Notes: generated by a model from the sequence alone, not told the origin. DNA of 64,000 bases from CAZVYJ01 sp964631565 (GCA_964631565.1 CAZVYJ010000002.1:1-64000); one strand, 5' to 3'; shown: positions 33,723-42,609, counted from the first letter of the stretch. Numbers and translations: made by a program.

Positions 33723-34751
33723 TTAAAAAAGCCCGGCTGTCTCGTCCAGACCATACATGAGGTTCATGTTCTGGATGGCCTGCCCGGATGCGCCCTTGAT
33801 GACATTGTCCAGAGCGCTGAATGCCAGCACCTTGCCCTTGGCGACCCTGACGGCCACGTCGCAGAAATTCGTGGTGCTGACGTATTTGGTGGCCGGCAGA
33901 ATGTCCGTACGCACGCGGACGAACGGCGCGTCGGCGTAGGCTTTGGTCATAATCGCGTCGAGCTGCTCCTGCGTTGGGCTGCCGACAGGCTGGGCGTAAA
34001 TGCTGCACAGCATTCCGCGGTCCATCGGGCACAGGTGAGGCTGGAACAGCAGCGAAACGTCCTTGCCGGTGATTTTGCTCAACGTCTGCTCCATCTCCGG
34101 CATGTGGCGATGCGTGCCGACGCCGTACGGCTCGAAATTTTCGTTCCGTTCCGGGTAATGGTTTTTGAGGCTCGGCGTGCGTCCGGCGCCGCTGACACCG
34201 CTTATGGCGTTCACCACGATGCCGGTCGGCTCGATGACGCCGGCAAGCAGCAGCGGGGCCAGAGCCAGCGTCGCGCATGTCGGATAGCAGCCGGGGTTGG
34301 CGATGAGGTCGGCTTTCTTGATGTCCTCGGCGAAATATTCCGGCAGGCCGTAGACGGCCTTCGCCAGCCCCTCGGGGTCGGTGTGCGGGCAGTACCATTT
34401 TTCGTAGACGGCCGCGTCGGAAATGCGATAGTCCGCCGACCAGTCGATTACCTTAAGCCCGGCCTTCAGAAGCGCCGGCACGTAGCTCATGGCAACCTTG
34501 TGCGGCACGCAGAGCATGGCCAGCTCCGCGCCGAGTTCGACGATTTTTTCCGGCTGGAACAGTTCCTGCGAGAGCGTCACCTGCTTGCTGAGCAGGGGAT
34601 AAAAACTTTCCATTTTGCCGAGTTCGTTCTGCGGGCCGAACACGCCGACAAGCTTCGCGACCGGATGCCGCATGATCCAGCGGATCGCCTCGAAGCCGGC
34701 ATAGCCGCTTCCGCCTATCAACACAACGCGTATGTTTTTGTTTTTACTCAT
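33723..34751 (-). CDS. argC: N-acetyl-gamma-glutamyl-phosphate reductase
   Basis: Arginine-pathway enzyme reducing N-acetylglutamyl phosphate to the semialdehyde. RVVLIGGSGYAGFEAIRWIM is the nucleotide-binding start, LIANPGCYPTCATLA carries the catalytic Cys (~155), and GTHRHMPEMEQTL the conserved His block. The start MSKNKNIRV is chosen over a 38-codon extension that overlaps the terminator hairpin. The 342-residue length is normal. It lies after rpsI but behind a terminator-like hairpin, so transcription may start anew. Confidence 0.95.
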   Translation of the reverse strand: MSKNKNIRVVLIGGSGYAGFEAIRWIMRHPVAKLVGVFGPQNELGKMESFYPLLSKQVTLSQELFQPEKIVELGAELAMLCVPHKVAMSYVPALLKAGLKVIDWSADYRISDAAVYEKWYCPHTDPEGLAKAVYGLPEYFAEDIKKADLIANPGCYPTCATLALAPLLLAGVIEPTGIVVNAISGVSGAGRTPSLKNHYPERNENFEPYGVGTHRHMPEMEQTLSKITGKDVSLLFQPHLCPMDRGMLCSIYAQPVGSPTQEQLDAIMTKAYADAPFVRVRTDILPATKYVSTTNFCDVAVRVAKGKVLAFSALDNVIKGASGQAIQNMNLMYGLDETAGLF

Positions 34752-34800
34752 ATTGCTGTTCGCCTCGTGCCTGTTGCCAAATGCCTGATGCCTGGTTTCA

Positions 34801-34836
34801 AGAAAAAGCCCCGGCGACCGCAAAGGGCGCCGGGGC
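34801..34836 (-). terminator. Rho-independent terminator after rpsI
   Basis: On the minus strand GCCCCGGCG pairs with CGCCGGGGC (9 pairs, 11-base loop), followed by TTTTTCTT. It begins ~25 bases after the rpsI stop and would separate rplM-rpsI from argC. Confidence 0.85.
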
Positions 34837-34861
34837 CTTGATATGCCAATTCGGTCGCAAA

Positions 34862-35353
34862 TCAACGCTTGGAGAACTGGAATCTCCTGCGGGCGCCCTT
34901 CTGACCGTATTTCTTTCTTTCCTTCATTCTCGCGTCGCGAGTGAGAAGGCCCTGTGCACGCAGGCCCGATTCAAGTTCCGGCATAGCCCTGCAAAGCGCA
35001 CGTGCAAGGCCGAGTGTAACCGCGCCCGCCTGGCCTGTCAGTCCGCCGCCGCCGACGTTCGCCCATATGTCCCACGACTTGATCATGTTCGAAGTCTTAA
35101 GCGGGGAAATGACCGTCTGCTGCTCCTTAGCCTGCGGGAAGTATTCGGTCATCTCGCGTTTGTTTATGACGATCTTGCCTGTGCCCGGGCGAATCCTGAC
35201 GCGGGCGACGGCTTTCTTGCGTCGGCCTGTGCCCCAGATGTAATGCACGCCTTCGGGCAGCGGGGGGGCGGTTCTGCTCGGTGCCGCTTCCGGCGCCGGA
35301 GCGGCCGGCCGGGCGGTTTCTTCCTGCTGCTTGATATCCTGTTCTTCTGCCAT
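34862..35353 (-). CDS. rpsI: 30S ribosomal protein S9
   Basis: Ribosomal protein of the small-subunit head. WGTGRRKKAVARVRI, GGGLTGQAGAVTLGLARAL and the conserved end KYGQKGARRRFQFSKR (tRNA-contacting tail) identify uS9. A ~35-residue Ala/Pro/Glu-rich N-terminal extension (ARPAAPAPEAAPSRTAPPLP) precedes the conserved domain, absent in E. coli S9 but reported in some Planctomycetota. It follows rplM with 12 bases between. Confidence 0.96.
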   Translation of the reverse strand: MAEEQDIKQQEETARPAAPAPEAAPSRTAPPLPEGVHYIWGTGRRKKAVARVRIRPGTGKIVINKREMTEYFPQAKEQQTVISPLKTSNMIKSWDIWANVGGGGLTGQAGAVTLGLARALCRAMPELESGLRAQGLLTRDARMKERKKYGQKGARRRFQFSKR

Positions 35354-35365
35354 GAACTGAAATTC

Positions 35366-35794
35366 CTATATCTCGAGTGTCTCAGGCCGCTGTGCCTGAT
35401 GAGGATGTTCCGTGCCGGCGTACACCTTCAGCTTGTTGATCATCGTCCGGCCGAGCTTGGTTTTCGGCAGCATTCGCCGGACCGCCTCGGAAATGACTGT
35501 CTCCGGTTTGGTTTCCAGCAATTCTTTCTGTGAGATGGTCTTGCGGCCGCCGGGGTAGCGGGTGTACCAGTCATATTCCCGGTAATCGACTTTTGAGCCG
35601 GTAAGCTTGACCTTGCCTGCGTTTAACACGATTACGAAGTCGCCCATATCGATATTCGGAGTGTAGTCGGGACGATGTTTGCCCATCAGGACGGTCGCTA
35701 TGCGAGCGGCCATTCTGCCGAGCACCTTGTCCGTGGCGTCCACTATATGCCAATGCGGTGTAACTTCGTGTTTCTTTGCCAGATACGTTTTCAT
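35366..35794 (-). CDS. rplM: 50S ribosomal protein L13
   Basis: Large-subunit protein, 142 residues. WHIVDATDKVLGRMAARIA, HRPDYTPNIDMGDFVIVLNA and KVDYREYDWYTRYPGG(RK) are typical uL13 motifs, and RRMLPKTKLGR the conserved C-terminal helix. The ATG at MKTYLAKKH is chosen over 23 upstream codons. rplM-rpsI order is universal in bacteria. Confidence 0.97.
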   Translation of the reverse strand: MKTYLAKKHEVTPHWHIVDATDKVLGRMAARIATVLMGKHRPDYTPNIDMGDFVIVLNAGKVKLTGSKVDYREYDWYTRYPGGRKTISQKELLETKPETVISEAVRRMLPKTKLGRTMINKLKVYAGTEHPHQAQRPETLEI

Positions 35795-35988
35795 TTTGCC
35801 TGCACCTGATGTACGAACTATCTCTCGGGTAAAGAGCCGCGCATTATGGCATTTACGGCGCAACTGTCAATAATAAATGATAAAAATGCCAAAAAGTTAT
35901 AATCGGCCCCGGGAGGCGACGAGGGTGTTTCGCCGGCCGCCCGTTTCTGGTATTTTAACTGCAACTGCAGCATTTATTGGAGATAAGC

Positions 35989-37383
35989 ATGAAAAATGCC
36001 GTAATTATGACGTTTTGTCTCGCAACAGCGGCCTTGCCGGGGGTATTCAGCATTCCCGCCGGCGCGCAGGACACCAAACCTGAAAATCCCGCCACGACCA
36101 TCGCTCCTGCGACACAGCCGGCAACCATGCCGGCTACAAAACCGGCGGAGCCGCCATTGCGGCAGGAATCGCTTATCGCCGCACGAGGCGCCGCCGTTGA
36201 AAAACTCCTTGGCCGGATCGGCAAGCTCAAGATGGGTGCTGAAGGCAAAAACACCCTCAATGACCTCCTGGCCGACGATGCCGCGATGAAAACCGTCGTC
36301 ATCTCATACCTCAGTTCGCTGGAAACAAAAGGCGAGCCGGAATATTCCGGCGACCGCGACAAAAAATGCACAGTGACGCTGGAGGCATCGGTGGCAGACC
36401 TTCAGCAGGTGCTGGGCGAAAATTTCCTGGCCTATCGCGGCAAGAAGTTCAAGGCCGAAGACGTTGTAATACTGACCAAACAGAATGGCGACGAGACGCT
36501 GTCCGAGACCGCCGTCGGCGAGGCCGACCCAAAGAAGTGGCTGCCCGACGGCGATGCCGTTGCAGTCGGCATGGACGGCTACCTGCACGAATCGCTGCTG
36601 ACAGGCGAGGCGGAAAAATACTGGGATGCCCACTGCACGGCCGAAGGCAGGCTCGACGCGGTGAAGAAGGCCCGGAAGCGGGCCGTCGACTCGCTGCTGC
36701 GGCAGGTCGAAGAACTGAAAGTGAACGGCGGAATAACCGTTCGCGATATCGTCGGGGATTCATGGGGCGATGCGGAACTGATTGAGGAACTCACCAGCGG
36801 CGCCAGGGAGACCACAGTTCTGTATTACCGCAGCGTGCCGGTTGTTGAAGTAACGGCCGAGATGCGGCTGCGAGGTTTTTTCGCCTCGCTGCGAAGCTGG
36901 GCAAAGACGCACGGCAAGGACAAGGCCGTAATCGAAAGCCTGATGCGCCTCGCATTGAATGCGGAAGATAAAAAATGCACCGCCACCGGCATCGCAGCAG
37001 TCGACAAAGAAGGCCTCAAGGATGCCGACAAAGATAAGAAAATCGCCGGCGTCCTCATCGCGGCGGACGCTTTCAGAGATTTCGGCGGATATGTTTCAAA
37101 GACGCTTATCGGCGAAAACAGCCGGCCGCTGCGCGTCAATGCGATTGCCCTCGTGGCCATGAAAATTTCAAAGGCGGAAATCGCATCCAAACTGACTGTC
37201 GGCGAATATGCCGCCAAAAACGCCGCGTTCGACAGGACGTTTATCGAGTTTCTGCAGCTTGTGAAGACGACTGAAGTCGCTAATGAAGGCGATAAACCGG
37301 AAATCACGGCCGGCATTGACATGACGCCCCTTAATCGCGCGCTTATTTATCACGCGTCCGAAGACAAACTGAAGATTAAGTAG
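35989..37383 (+). CDS. Secreted hypothetical protein
   Basis: A 464-residue protein with a signal peptide (FCLATAALPGVFSIPAGAQ) and a Thr/Pro/Ala-rich linker (ATTIAPATQPATMPATKPAEPP). The remainder is a repeated-looking helical protein with two similar ~120-residue stretches: AAVEKLLGRIGKLKMGAEGKNTLNDLLADDAAMKTVVISYL is echoed by KRAVDSLLRQVEELKVNGGITVRDIVGDSWGDAELIEEL. A tandem LPP20/DUF4384-like fold is possible but not demonstrated. The ATG follows TTGGAG. No role is proposed. Confidence 0.65.
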   Translation: MKNAVIMTFCLATAALPGVFSIPAGAQDTKPENPATTIAPATQPATMPATKPAEPPLRQESLIAARGAAVEKLLGRIGKLKMGAEGKNTLNDLLADDAAMKTVVISYLSSLETKGEPEYSGDRDKKCTVTLEASVADLQQVLGENFLAYRGKKFKAEDVVILTKQNGDETLSETAVGEADPKKWLPDGDAVAVGMDGYLHESLLTGEAEKYWDAHCTAEGRLDAVKKARKRAVDSLLRQVEELKVNGGITVRDIVGDSWGDAELIEELTSGARETTVLYYRSVPVVEVTAEMRLRGFFASLRSWAKTHGKDKAVIESLMRLALNAEDKKCTATGIAAVDKEGLKDADKDKKIAGVLIAADAFRDFGGYVSKTLIGENSRPLRVNAIALVAMKISKAEIASKLTVGEYAAKNAAFDRTFIEFLQLVKTTEVANEGDKPEITAGIDMTPLNRALIYHASEDKLKIK

Positions 37384-37395
37384 GGGTCCGCGGCA

Positions 37396-37833
37396 ATGGA
37401 TTACAGTGTCGGGAAAATAGGGCGTGTGATAGTGGCCCGCGGCCGCGACGGCGAGGATGTCTACGGCGAGATTGAGCGCATCGCCGCGAAGGAAAACATC
37501 CGCTGCGGCGTGGTCATTCTTGTGGGCGGGCTTCGCAGCGCGAAAGTTGTGGTCGGCCCGAAAAAACCTGACGGTCCCATCGAGCCGCAGTTCAAGGAGT
37601 TCAACGACGCCCGCGAAATCGCCGGCGTCGGTACGATTTTCTGCGACGACGAAGGCCCGAAGCTTCACCTTCATGCCGGCATCGGCCGCGGCGACGAGGC
37701 GATTGTCGGCTGCCCGCGCGGCGGCGCGAAAGTTTTCTGCGTGCTCGAGGCGGTCATTTACGAGATAGAAGGCATCGACGCCGGCCGCGACCTCGACCCG
37801 GCACTCGGCCTGAAACTGCTTCATCTGCGATAA
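37396..37833 (+). CDS. PPC (DUF296) domain protein
   Basis: A 145-residue PPC/DUF296 domain. The conserved Gly-rich motif and PKLHLHAGIGRGDEAIVGC (the HxHxxxxxGD-type core) identify it. In plants and bacteria this domain trimerises and, with AT-hooks, binds DNA; there are no AT-hooks here. Its stop overlaps the first base of the left inverted repeat of the 37832-38368 element. Confidence 0.82.
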   Translation: MDYSVGKIGRVIVARGRDGEDVYGEIERIAAKENIRCGVVILVGGLRSAKVVVGPKKPDGPIEPQFKEFNDAREIAGVGTIFCDDEGPKLHLHAGIGRGDEAIVGCPRGGAKVFCVLEAVIYEIEGIDAGRDLDPALGLKLLHLR

Positions 37834-38368
37834 AAAAGATAGCAGGGATACAGGGGATGCAAGGGATGAGAAATATTCAAAAAAAGTTCAGATGGCCTTG
37901 GAGCACATGAAGAACTTACCGGCAAAATTCTCAAATGCGCCTTCACAGTGCAAAATACTCTCGGTTGCGGATTCCTTGAAAAGGTTTATGAGAATGCACT
38001 CATGGTCGCCCTGTGAAAAGCCGGGCTTTCAGCGGCGAATCAGGTTCCTTTGAGAGTGCATTATGAGGATGAACTTGTGGGGGAGTACTTTGCAGACATT
38101 ATCGTCGACAATGCTGTTTTGATAGAAATCAAGGCTACGGAAAACAACAACCCTGTTCATGTGGCTCAAGTGTTGAATTATCTCAAGACGACAAAGCTTC
38201 CGGTCGGCTTGCTTATAAATTTTGGCCTTCCGAAGCTCTATTACAGAAGGCTGACACTCAAAGGCGCTTCAAAATAAGTTTCGGACAGTCTGCGACGGCA
38301 TTCCAAAACCGCCACCCAAAAAACTTTCTTTATATCCCTTGCATCCCATGTATCTCTGCTACTTTTTT
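37832..38368. mobile_element. Inverted-repeat-bounded insertion carrying a decayed GxxExxY gene
   Basis: Left end 37832-37873 and right end 38329-38368 are inverted repeats with roughly 36 of 40 matching bases. The left starts AAAAAAGATAGCAGGGATAC; the right, reversed and complemented, starts AAAAAAGTAGCAGAGATACA. The right end overlaps the last ten bases of the downstream reductase gene. No transposase gene is inside, so it resembles a non-autonomous cassette. Confidence 0.7.
37892..38277 (+). pseudogene. GxxExxY-family protein, broken by a 2-base insertion and a nonsense codon
   Basis: Joining frames gives MALEHEELTGKILKC then AFTVQNTLGCGFLEKVYENAL (GxxExxY motif), ...QVPLRVHYEDELVGEYFADI and IEIKATENNNPVHVAQVLNYL, KTTKLPVGLLINFG..., which is the family. 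Two lesions break it: an extra CA at 37904-37907 (GAGCACATGAAG where GAGCATGAAG is expected) and TGA at 38014-38016 where Arg is expected (a CGA to TGA change). The second half (38050-38277) is intact as an ORF. Function of the family is unknown. Confidence 0.8.
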
Positions 38369-39450
38369 GGGTCTGGCAGCGAGGCGATGTGTTTCATCCG
38401 TTCGCGGATGGGCAGGTGCTGCGTGCATTTTTCCTCGCACGCGCCGCACATCGAGCATGCCTTGGCCGCCGAGGGCTTCAACGCCCAGTGCCACAGCATC
38501 CGGTCTATCGCGTCCTGGTCGCGGCCGAGAAGTATCTTGTGATTGTAAGCGTCCATGATGCGGGGAATATCCACTCCCTGCGGGCATGGCAGGCAGTAGC
38601 CGCAGCCGGTGCACAGCTCATTGAATGAATCCAGCACATGCTTGCGGATTTCGGCGATGCGTGCCTCATCGTACGGCTGGAAGTTATCGACGGCTTCGAT
38701 TGCTTCATCAATCTGCTGCTTCGTCGAAAACCCGACCAGTGCCGACGTGACACCCGGATTGGATACGTTGAACCGCAGCGCCGCAGCGACGACATTTGCG
38801 TCGGCCGGCGTTTTAATGAAGCTGAACCGCTCGGCATGCCGCGGGATAATCCCGCCGGCAAGCGGGTTCATGGTGACTGCGCCCAGTCCCATTTCGTGTG
38901 CGGCGTTGACGGCGTCGTCGCGGTAGGGAAAGTTAATCGCGCTGTAGCCCAGCGTTATGCCGTCGAAAAATCCCTCGGTGAGCATTGTCCTGGCGTCGGA
39001 GCCGCTGAGGTGCGAAGAAACCACGAGGTGCTCGATAAGCCCTTCGTCCCGCGCCTTAACGGCTGCGGCAACTGCACCGCCTTCCTTCCGTCTGGCCCAT
39101 TCCTCGGGACTGGTTATGCACCAGATGTGGAAAAAGTCGATTCTTGCCACGCCGAGCCGGCCAAGCGACTTTTCTATGCTCGCACGCACCTCGCCGCCGT
39201 CGCGGCTGCCGCACTTGGTGGAGACGTAAAAGCTGCCCGGGGCCATCTGCCTGACGGCGGCGCCGATGATCTCCTCGCTCTTGTCCTTGCAGTAGTAGGG
39301 GGCCGTGTCGAAATAATTTACGCCCCTGCGGTATGCGTGAAGCACCAGCTCCGCTGACGCGTCGATGTCGTCCGGATTGTTGAATCGCATTCCGCCGAAG
39401 CTTATGACGGATATCTTCTTGCCCGTCTTGCCGTATGATTTATACCACAT
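38359..39450 (-). CDS. Aldo/keto reductase with C-terminal [4Fe-4S] ferredoxin domain (1)
   Basis: A 363-residue enzyme. The AKR TIM barrel starts with KISVISFGGMRF; the FDTAPYYCKD region has the catalytic Tyr, FYVSTKCG the Lys and DFFHIWCI the His. The C-terminal ferredoxin-like portion has CTGCGYCLPCPQ and CSMCGACEEKC, eight Cys for two [4Fe-4S] clusters. It could couple aldehyde or ketone reduction to an electron-carrier. It is third in the ArsR operon, three bases after the second reductase's stop. Its stop codon lies inside an inverted repeat. Confidence 0.9.
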   Translation of the reverse strand: MWYKSYGKTGKKISVISFGGMRFNNPDDIDASAELVLHAYRRGVNYFDTAPYYCKDKSEEIIGAAVRQMAPGSFYVSTKCGSRDGGEVRASIEKSLGRLGVARIDFFHIWCITSPEEWARRKEGGAVAAAVKARDEGLIEHLVVSSHLSGSDARTMLTEGFFDGITLGYSAINFPYRDDAVNAAHEMGLGAVTMNPLAGGIIPRHAERFSFIKTPADANVVAAALRFNVSNPGVTSALVGFSTKQQIDEAIEAVDNFQPYDEARIAEIRKHVLDSFNELCTGCGYCLPCPQGVDIPRIMDAYNHKILLGRDQDAIDRMLWHWALKPSAAKACSMCGACEEKCTQHLPIRERMKHIASLPDPKK

Positions 39451-39453
39451 ATA

Positions 39454-40605
39454 TCAGCCTGTTTTCTTCTCAGCCGGAACATTTCTAACCAATATCTGGT
39501 GGGCTTCCTGAAGCTGTATTCGAATTGAGATTTTCTGCGGGCACTTTTGTTCGCACAAACCGCAGCCGACGCACTCGTCCGCGCCGCAGCCGAACTTGGG
39601 CGAGTTGTCGCGTATCCATTTGTAGGTGTTTTTCGCATGCTCCTCGAAGCCGTAAACTCGCAGGTTATTATAGAGGTCGAATATCTGGGGAATGTTGATG
39701 TTCTGCGGACACGGCTTGCAGTAGCCGCAGCCGGTGCAGTAGAGGTCGGCCATCTTTTTCAGCCTGACGAGCTGTTTTTCGATCTTGGCCCTGTCAGCCT
39801 CGGAGAGACTTATCTCGTCACCGGCGACGGCGAGATTCTCTTCGACCTGCTGCATCGTGCTCATTCCTGAAATCGCCGTCGAGACGTTCGGGTTCGACAG
39901 CACGAACCGCAGGGCCAGCTCCGGCACACGCTCGACGCCGGGCGGGACCATGTCGGCCAGGATGTTGTCCTGCCCGCCGAGCCTGCCTCCGCCGACCGGT
40001 CCCATCACGACCACGCCGACGCCCTTGCTCGCGGCATAGGCGATGCCTTCTTCCAGCGACCGGTCCAGCAGGTTGTACTGAAGCGTTATTACCTCCGGGT
40101 ATCCGGTGTCTATCAGCTTCACGAGGGCCTCGTTGGTGTCGTGGAACGAGCAGCAGATATGCTTTATAAGGCCCTGGTCTTTGGCCTTCCGCATGAGCTT
40201 GCCCAGCACCGGCTCGATGTGCTCGACATAGCTCTGCCATGTCACTCCGTGATGGTTGTATATGTCGATACTGTCCACGTCGAGGCGCTGCAGGCTATTC
40301 TCCAGGTTCTGCCACCACGCCCCTTCGTCCGGGCCGTAATAGTGATTTTTCGTCGAAAGCGTCACCTTGTCCCGCCAGCCCTTTAACGCCTCGCCGACGG
40401 CCCGCTGGCTGTCCTCATTGCAGTAGAAGATGGCGGTGTCTATGTAATTGACGCCGCCCTCGAACGCGCGGTGAATCATCGGTATGGCCAGGTCGCGATC
40501 GACGAGTTTATGGTCCTTTTCGCCGCACATCGGCAGCCGCATCGCGCCGAAACCGAGCTGCGACACCTTGATTCCTGTATTGCCAAGTTTACGATAAATC
40601 ATCAC
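39454..40605 (-). CDS. Aldo/keto reductase with C-terminal [4Fe-4S] ferredoxin domain (2)
   Basis: A 383-residue paralogue of the downstream gene: KVSQLGFGAMRLP, NYIDTAIFYCNEDSQ, VTLSTKNHYYGPD and SIDIYNHHGV supply the AKR residues. CTGCGYCKPCPQ and CVGCGLCEQKCPQ make up the Fe-S part. The two ATG codons at the start (MMIY) follow GGAGAAGT. It is second in an arsR-led operon; substrate unknown. Confidence 0.9.
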   Translation of the reverse strand: MMIYRKLGNTGIKVSQLGFGAMRLPMCGEKDHKLVDRDLAIPMIHRAFEGGVNYIDTAIFYCNEDSQRAVGEALKGWRDKVTLSTKNHYYGPDEGAWWQNLENSLQRLDVDSIDIYNHHGVTWQSYVEHIEPVLGKLMRKAKDQGLIKHICCSFHDTNEALVKLIDTGYPEVITLQYNLLDRSLEEGIAYAASKGVGVVVMGPVGGGRLGGQDNILADMVPPGVERVPELALRFVLSNPNVSTAISGMSTMQQVEENLAVAGDEISLSEADRAKIEKQLVRLKKMADLYCTGCGYCKPCPQNINIPQIFDLYNNLRVYGFEEHAKNTYKWIRDNSPKFGCGADECVGCGLCEQKCPQKISIRIQLQEAHQILVRNVPAEKKTG

Positions 40606-40632
40606 TTCTCCATTGAATCTTTCGGTGGGCCG

Positions 40633-40917
40633 CTACTTCCATAAGACGGATAAGTCACGACACAGCAGTTTCAGATTGCCGCTGGTCCGCCAGTAGTAAA
40701 CGCTGGAGCATGCCTTTCGGCAGTCGACCAGGCCGGCCTCCTTGAGAATGCGGAGATGCCTGGATATGTTCGGCTGGGAGCCGCCTATCTCGTCCACAAG
40801 CTCGTTGACGTTGTACATATCGTTGCAGATGGGCTTTGCCGGCAGGAGGCTGAGAATTTTAAGACGCGTAACGTCGGCAAGAGCCTTGAGCACTTTGGCC
40901 TGATCTTTTGATGTCAT
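40633..40917 (-). CDS. ArsR-family transcriptional regulator
   Basis: A 94-residue winged-helix protein. KVLKALADVTRLKILSLLPAKP and SQPNISRHLRILKEAGLVDCRKAC give the HTH, with a wing region YYWRTSG. Cys at ICN, VDCRKAC and LLCRDL could bind metal or sense thiol oxidation, but the classic ELCVCDL motif is absent. It heads the operon before two Fe-S reductases, and its upstream ~60 bases are AT-rich with direct repeats, a likely operator. Confidence 0.88.
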   Translation of the reverse strand: MTSKDQAKVLKALADVTRLKILSLLPAKPICNDMYNVNELVDEIGGSQPNISRHLRILKEAGLVDCRKACSSVYYWRTSGNLKLLCRDLSVLWK

Positions 40918-40934
40918 GGATATTAGCCTTTCTG

Positions 40935-40978
40935 ATAGCTATTTGACTATATTTGCATATTGTTATAGGTTTGTCAAG
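40935..40978 (-). promoter_or_regulatory. AT-rich control region of the arsR-AKR operon
   Basis: AT-rich stretch before the arsR start containing direct repeats (TATTTGACTATATTTG on the plus strand) and on the minus strand TTGACA (40972-40977) with TATAAC nearby. The exact -10 is ambiguous. Autoregulation by the ArsR protein is typical for the family. Confidence 0.35.
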
Positions 40979-41042
40979 CAAATCATCGGACGAAAGAAGC
41001 GAGGGGGTGTCGTGGGATTAATAATAAACCTCCTCGGCGTCC

Positions 41043-42386
41043 TTATTTACCCGGTGTTCGGGGTTTGGCCTCGGGAAGCTTTTCGCCGGCCTTCTGGTTC
41101 GGGTCGGCGTAGAGGCAAACGTTGTCGAACAGATATTCGCCGGGCGGCCAGTATGCGTAGCACTGAATCTGCAGCCACTTGACATTTTCCGGCAGCCCGC
41201 CCCGTGGGGGAATCGGAATCGCGTAGTGCTGCCAGCCGGCTGCGCCTTTTTCGCCGCGGCAGTGCAGTGTGGCCCGGTAGACTTCGCGACGATACCGCTC
41301 AGGATGCTTTTTGACGTCGTCGGCGATGAGTTTTTTCTGCTGCTCAGCCGGCAGGGCGGCGAACTGCTCCGGCGTGAGCTTCAGTTCCGCCAGCGAGCTT
41401 TCGGGCAGTCCATCGACATGGTCGGCATCCATGTCCGCAAAACCCTTCAGAAAAATCTTCGGCGTCCCGCCCGGTTTTTTCACGTCGGCCGTCAGCCAGT
41501 ATCGCTTGCCCGGCTCCGCTTTTATCCATCCGCTGCAGAAATGCACGCCCTCCAGCCCTGCGACCGAGCCGTAGCTCGTGTCGCGGGTTATCTTCGGCGG
41601 GTCGGCCGGGTCGGCTTCGCCCATAATCAGTTGCCTGCGATACGCCAGCCACGCGTCGCGGTCGAGGTCGGTGCGGATTTTCAGCACCTTACCCCGGCCG
41701 GTCTCGTCGACAAACGTCGTTGACACGTTGTCCGCGGCTTCCCAGCCTTCACTTACCGCGTCAAAATCTCCGCCTGTGTTCAACGGCGTGCCGAAATTCT
41801 TCGGCTCGGCCTCGTCGCCGTATTCCGGCGGGGCCCATTCTTCCTTCAGGCTGATTCGTTCGACTATCGCCTTTACGATAATCGGCCCCGCTCGCTCGCC
41901 GTGTGCCGTGAAAACTTCTCGCCACTGGAGGGGATTGTCCTTGTTGCGGATGTCCAGCAGGGCGACGGCGGCCGTCACGTCCTGCTCTTTTTTGGTTACA
42001 GTCGCCACGACGGCGACATTGGCGGCGAGTTTGTCCATCAGTGCGGTAAGTTTGTCGCGGTCGGTCTTTTCGCCCAGGGCAGCCGACGCTTCCCGGGTAG
42101 TCAGGCGGTCTATAACTTCGAAAACCTCAACCTCGGACTCGCCGTCCGCTCCGGCCAGCCTCATCCGGAGCCTGTCAGCCAGTTTTTTGCCGTATTCGGC
42201 ATCGTCGTCGCACTGAAAGTCGAATATTACGACAAACGCTTTCCCGACCTTTTCAGCCTTTTCAGTATTTTCCGGTGCGGCCGCCGGCCTGTCCGGTTCA
42301 CCCGCCAGCAGAACCAGCCCGCCGCCCGCCAGCAGGGCGAGCATCAGGGCCGACCGGAATTTAAATGTTTTCCGCATATTGCCCAT
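41043..42386 (-). CDS. Secreted hypothetical protein
   Basis: A 447-residue protein with a signal peptide (FKFRSALMLALLAGGGLVLLAG). The N-terminal third (FVVIFDFQCDDDAEYGKKLADRLRMRL ...) resembles a FlgO/curli-like lipoprotein assembly domain. The C-terminal two thirds look like a beta-jelly-roll carbohydrate-binding module (YRRQLIMGEADPADPPKI, VKWLQIQCYAYWPPGEYLFDNVCLYAD). I do not recognise an exact family. The start is uncertain; ATG codons at 42386 and 42377 and a GTG at 42410 compete. The stop is followed by the AT-rich arsR region. Confidence 0.6.
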   Translation of the reverse strand: MGNMRKTFKFRSALMLALLAGGGLVLLAGEPDRPAAAPENTEKAEKVGKAFVVIFDFQCDDDAEYGKKLADRLRMRLAGADGESEVEVFEVIDRLTTREASAALGEKTDRDKLTALMDKLAANVAVVATVTKKEQDVTAAVALLDIRNKDNPLQWREVFTAHGERAGPIIVKAIVERISLKEEWAPPEYGDEAEPKNFGTPLNTGGDFDAVSEGWEAADNVSTTFVDETGRGKVLKIRTDLDRDAWLAYRRQLIMGEADPADPPKITRDTSYGSVAGLEGVHFCSGWIKAEPGKRYWLTADVKKPGGTPKIFLKGFADMDADHVDGLPESSLAELKLTPEQFAALPAEQQKKLIADDVKKHPERYRREVYRATLHCRGEKGAAGWQHYAIPIPPRGGLPENVKWLQIQCYAYWPPGEYLFDNVCLYADPNQKAGEKLPEAKPRTPGK

Positions 42387-42506
42387 CGTAATTTTCAGCT
42401 GCCGGTTCACTATATGATTATAAACGAATGCTTCTCATTGTTTGTATGCAGCTTTTTCCAGTTGTCTATGATTTGCACATATAACTATTGTCAGGTTGAA
42501 CAGATA

Positions 42507-42608
42507 GTGGAAAGTAGATCGCGGGAGAAGGTTTGACTTGGCGTTATTGCGGATGCCTGAACAAGGCGTCAGCTGTTTTTCTTCTTTCTACTCACTACTT
42601 TCTCCCGC
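42507..42608. repeat. Family D inverted repeat, copy D2
   Basis: Left side GTGGAAAGTAGATCGCGGGA and right side CTACTTTCTCCCGC pair with a perfect GCGGGAGAA/TTCTCCCGC core. The inner text GACTTGGCGTTATTGCGGA resembles GACATTGGCTGATTGCGGAG in D3 at 51943. It lies in the gap before the serine operon. Confidence 0.6.
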
Positions 42609-42609
42609 T

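Noticed and set aside
38014..38016. TGA as a selenocysteine codon (selA is in this genome)
   Set aside because: The family has Arg here (CGA to TGA), a second lesion lies upstream, and no SECIS-like hairpin was seen.
38050..38277. 75-codon ORF as a separate gene
   Set aside because: It is the second half of the broken GxxExxY gene; the first half is readable upstream in a different frame plus a stop.
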